The position numbers and the translations under genes are program-made. Source: Chitinophagaceae bacterium UBA3961 (GTDB lineage Bacteria > Bacteroidota > Bacteroidia > Chitinophagales > Chitinophagaceae). Taken from it: 14,404 nt of DNA. The first letter of the stretch is position 1. The number at the start of each line of letters is the position of its first letter. Positions 14,154 through 14,404 of this stretch are shown here, piece by piece. Where the stretch lies: positions 1 to 14,404 of the forward strand of contig DGDD01000260.1 of assembly GCA_002385265.1 (NCBI GenBank), read 5' to 3'. The notes below the pieces were generated by a model. It had not been told where the DNA came from. It did not search any database and saw only the letters and a list, made by a program, of their open reading frames with translations.

Positions 14154-14189
14154 AAGTTTTTGAGTTTTTTAGTTTTAAGTTTTTAAGTT
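14154..14189 (+). repeat. Tandem AAGTTTTT-like units, about 8-base period
   Basis: AGTTTT occurs at 14155, 14163, 14171 and 14178 with variable flanks, and a broken copy (AGTTC) at 14186. It starts a few bases after the recJ stop. It looks like low-complexity slippage sequence. Confidence 0.55.
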
Positions 14190-14280
14190 CGCCGCGCAGA
14201 CCGCCAAGAGATAGCGAAGTCTCTTCTTCCCCCGTCCTTTATTTCTTCCGCCACCTTTTTATTAAAAAAATCAACACTCG

Positions 14281-14325
14281 CTTTGCGAATTCTTTGGGAA
14301 TCTCTGCGCTCTCCTATGTTTGCGG
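14281..14325. repeat. Degenerate CTTTGCG / CTCTGCG units, about 10-base period
   Basis: CTTTGCG (14281), TCTTTGGG (14291), TCTCTGCG (14301) and TTTGCGG near 14320 recur at about ten bases; read on the minus strand they are CGCAAAG/CGCAGAG units. They resemble the scattered intergenic CGCAAAGA-type repeats I associate with Bacteroidota genomes. No copy elsewhere in this window supports this. Confidence 0.5.
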
Positions 14326-14343
14326 TGAATATTTTTTTTGACC

Positions 14344-14381
14344 ACAGATTCGCACAAATTATGACAGATTTACCACAGATT
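14344..14381. repeat. Four ACAGATT-type units, 10-11 base period
   Basis: ACAGATT (14344), ACAAATT (14354), ACAGATT (14364) and ACAGATT (14375) are separated by 10, 10 and 11 bases, one turn of DNA. The first and last units are preceded by CC (CCACAGATT). The repeat may continue as a family elsewhere in the genome. Confidence 0.6.
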
Positions 14382-14404
14382 AGGGGCTGAGTATTCTGTT
14401 ATAC

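Larger units (their letters stand above)
14149..14404. other. Non-coding region after recJ, made of short degenerate repeats
   Basis: No gene is visible up to the window edge. The first part repeats AGTTTT at 14155, 14163, 14171 and 14178 (period 7-8). A 6-bp inverted repeat AAGAGA / TCTCTT (14206-14225) with an 8-base loop is at best a weak terminator. Further right are CTTTGCG-like units (14281-14325) and ACAGATT units (14344-14381). Confidence 0.7.

Overview
The window looks like chromosomal DNA of a Bacteroidota bacterium, probably from the Chitinophagales/Sphingobacteriia side. The evidence is the linked set bamD, rpoZ, coaBC and DUF4835 (all on the minus strand), a Bacteroidota-type OmpA protein ending in a proline/histidine-rich tail, A-rich start regions without strong Shine-Dalgarno sequences, and a TTTG-N19-TAnnTTTG promoter typical of this phylum. 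Genus cannot be fixed by eye. No rRNA, tRNA, insertion sequence or CRISPR array was seen.

Region 1 (1-4350) is a signalling block. A NarL/FixJ-type response regulator runs off the left edge on the minus strand. A 661-base gap (272-932) follows. It holds five GTA-N4-TAC dyads in phase at 22-23 base spacing (706-809), one more dyad close to the response regulator gene (327-342), a T10 run, and a possible broken small minus-strand gene (400-588). On the plus strand come an unrecognised 127-residue soluble protein, an unusual pair of interlocked 9-bp inverted repeats, a multi-pass membrane protein, a HisKA_3 histidine kinase, a hairpin, a second NarL-type response regulator and a 7-helix membrane protein. 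I infer that these genes form one sensory locus with its own operator array.

Region 2 (4347-11236, minus strand) is mostly conserved housekeeping. In transcription order it holds an ompA-like porin with a clear promoter and terminator, then bamD (outer-membrane assembly lipoprotein) overlapping rpoZ (RNA polymerase omega) and a strong terminator. After that come coaBC (coenzyme A synthesis), a DUF4835 secreted protein, a DUF4296 lipoprotein, and the two subunits of a 3-oxoacid CoA-transferase. The last CoA-transferase gene converges on the signalling block with overlapping stop codons.

Region 3 (11455-14148, plus strand) holds a long-chain polyprenyl diphosphate synthase and recJ, which are probably cotranscribed. 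The last 256 bases are non-coding and built of short degenerate repeats with 8- and 10-base periods.

The most interesting material is non-coding: the phased dyad array before the unknown small protein, and the A-B-A'-B' inverted-repeat structure between that gene and the membrane protein/kinase genes.
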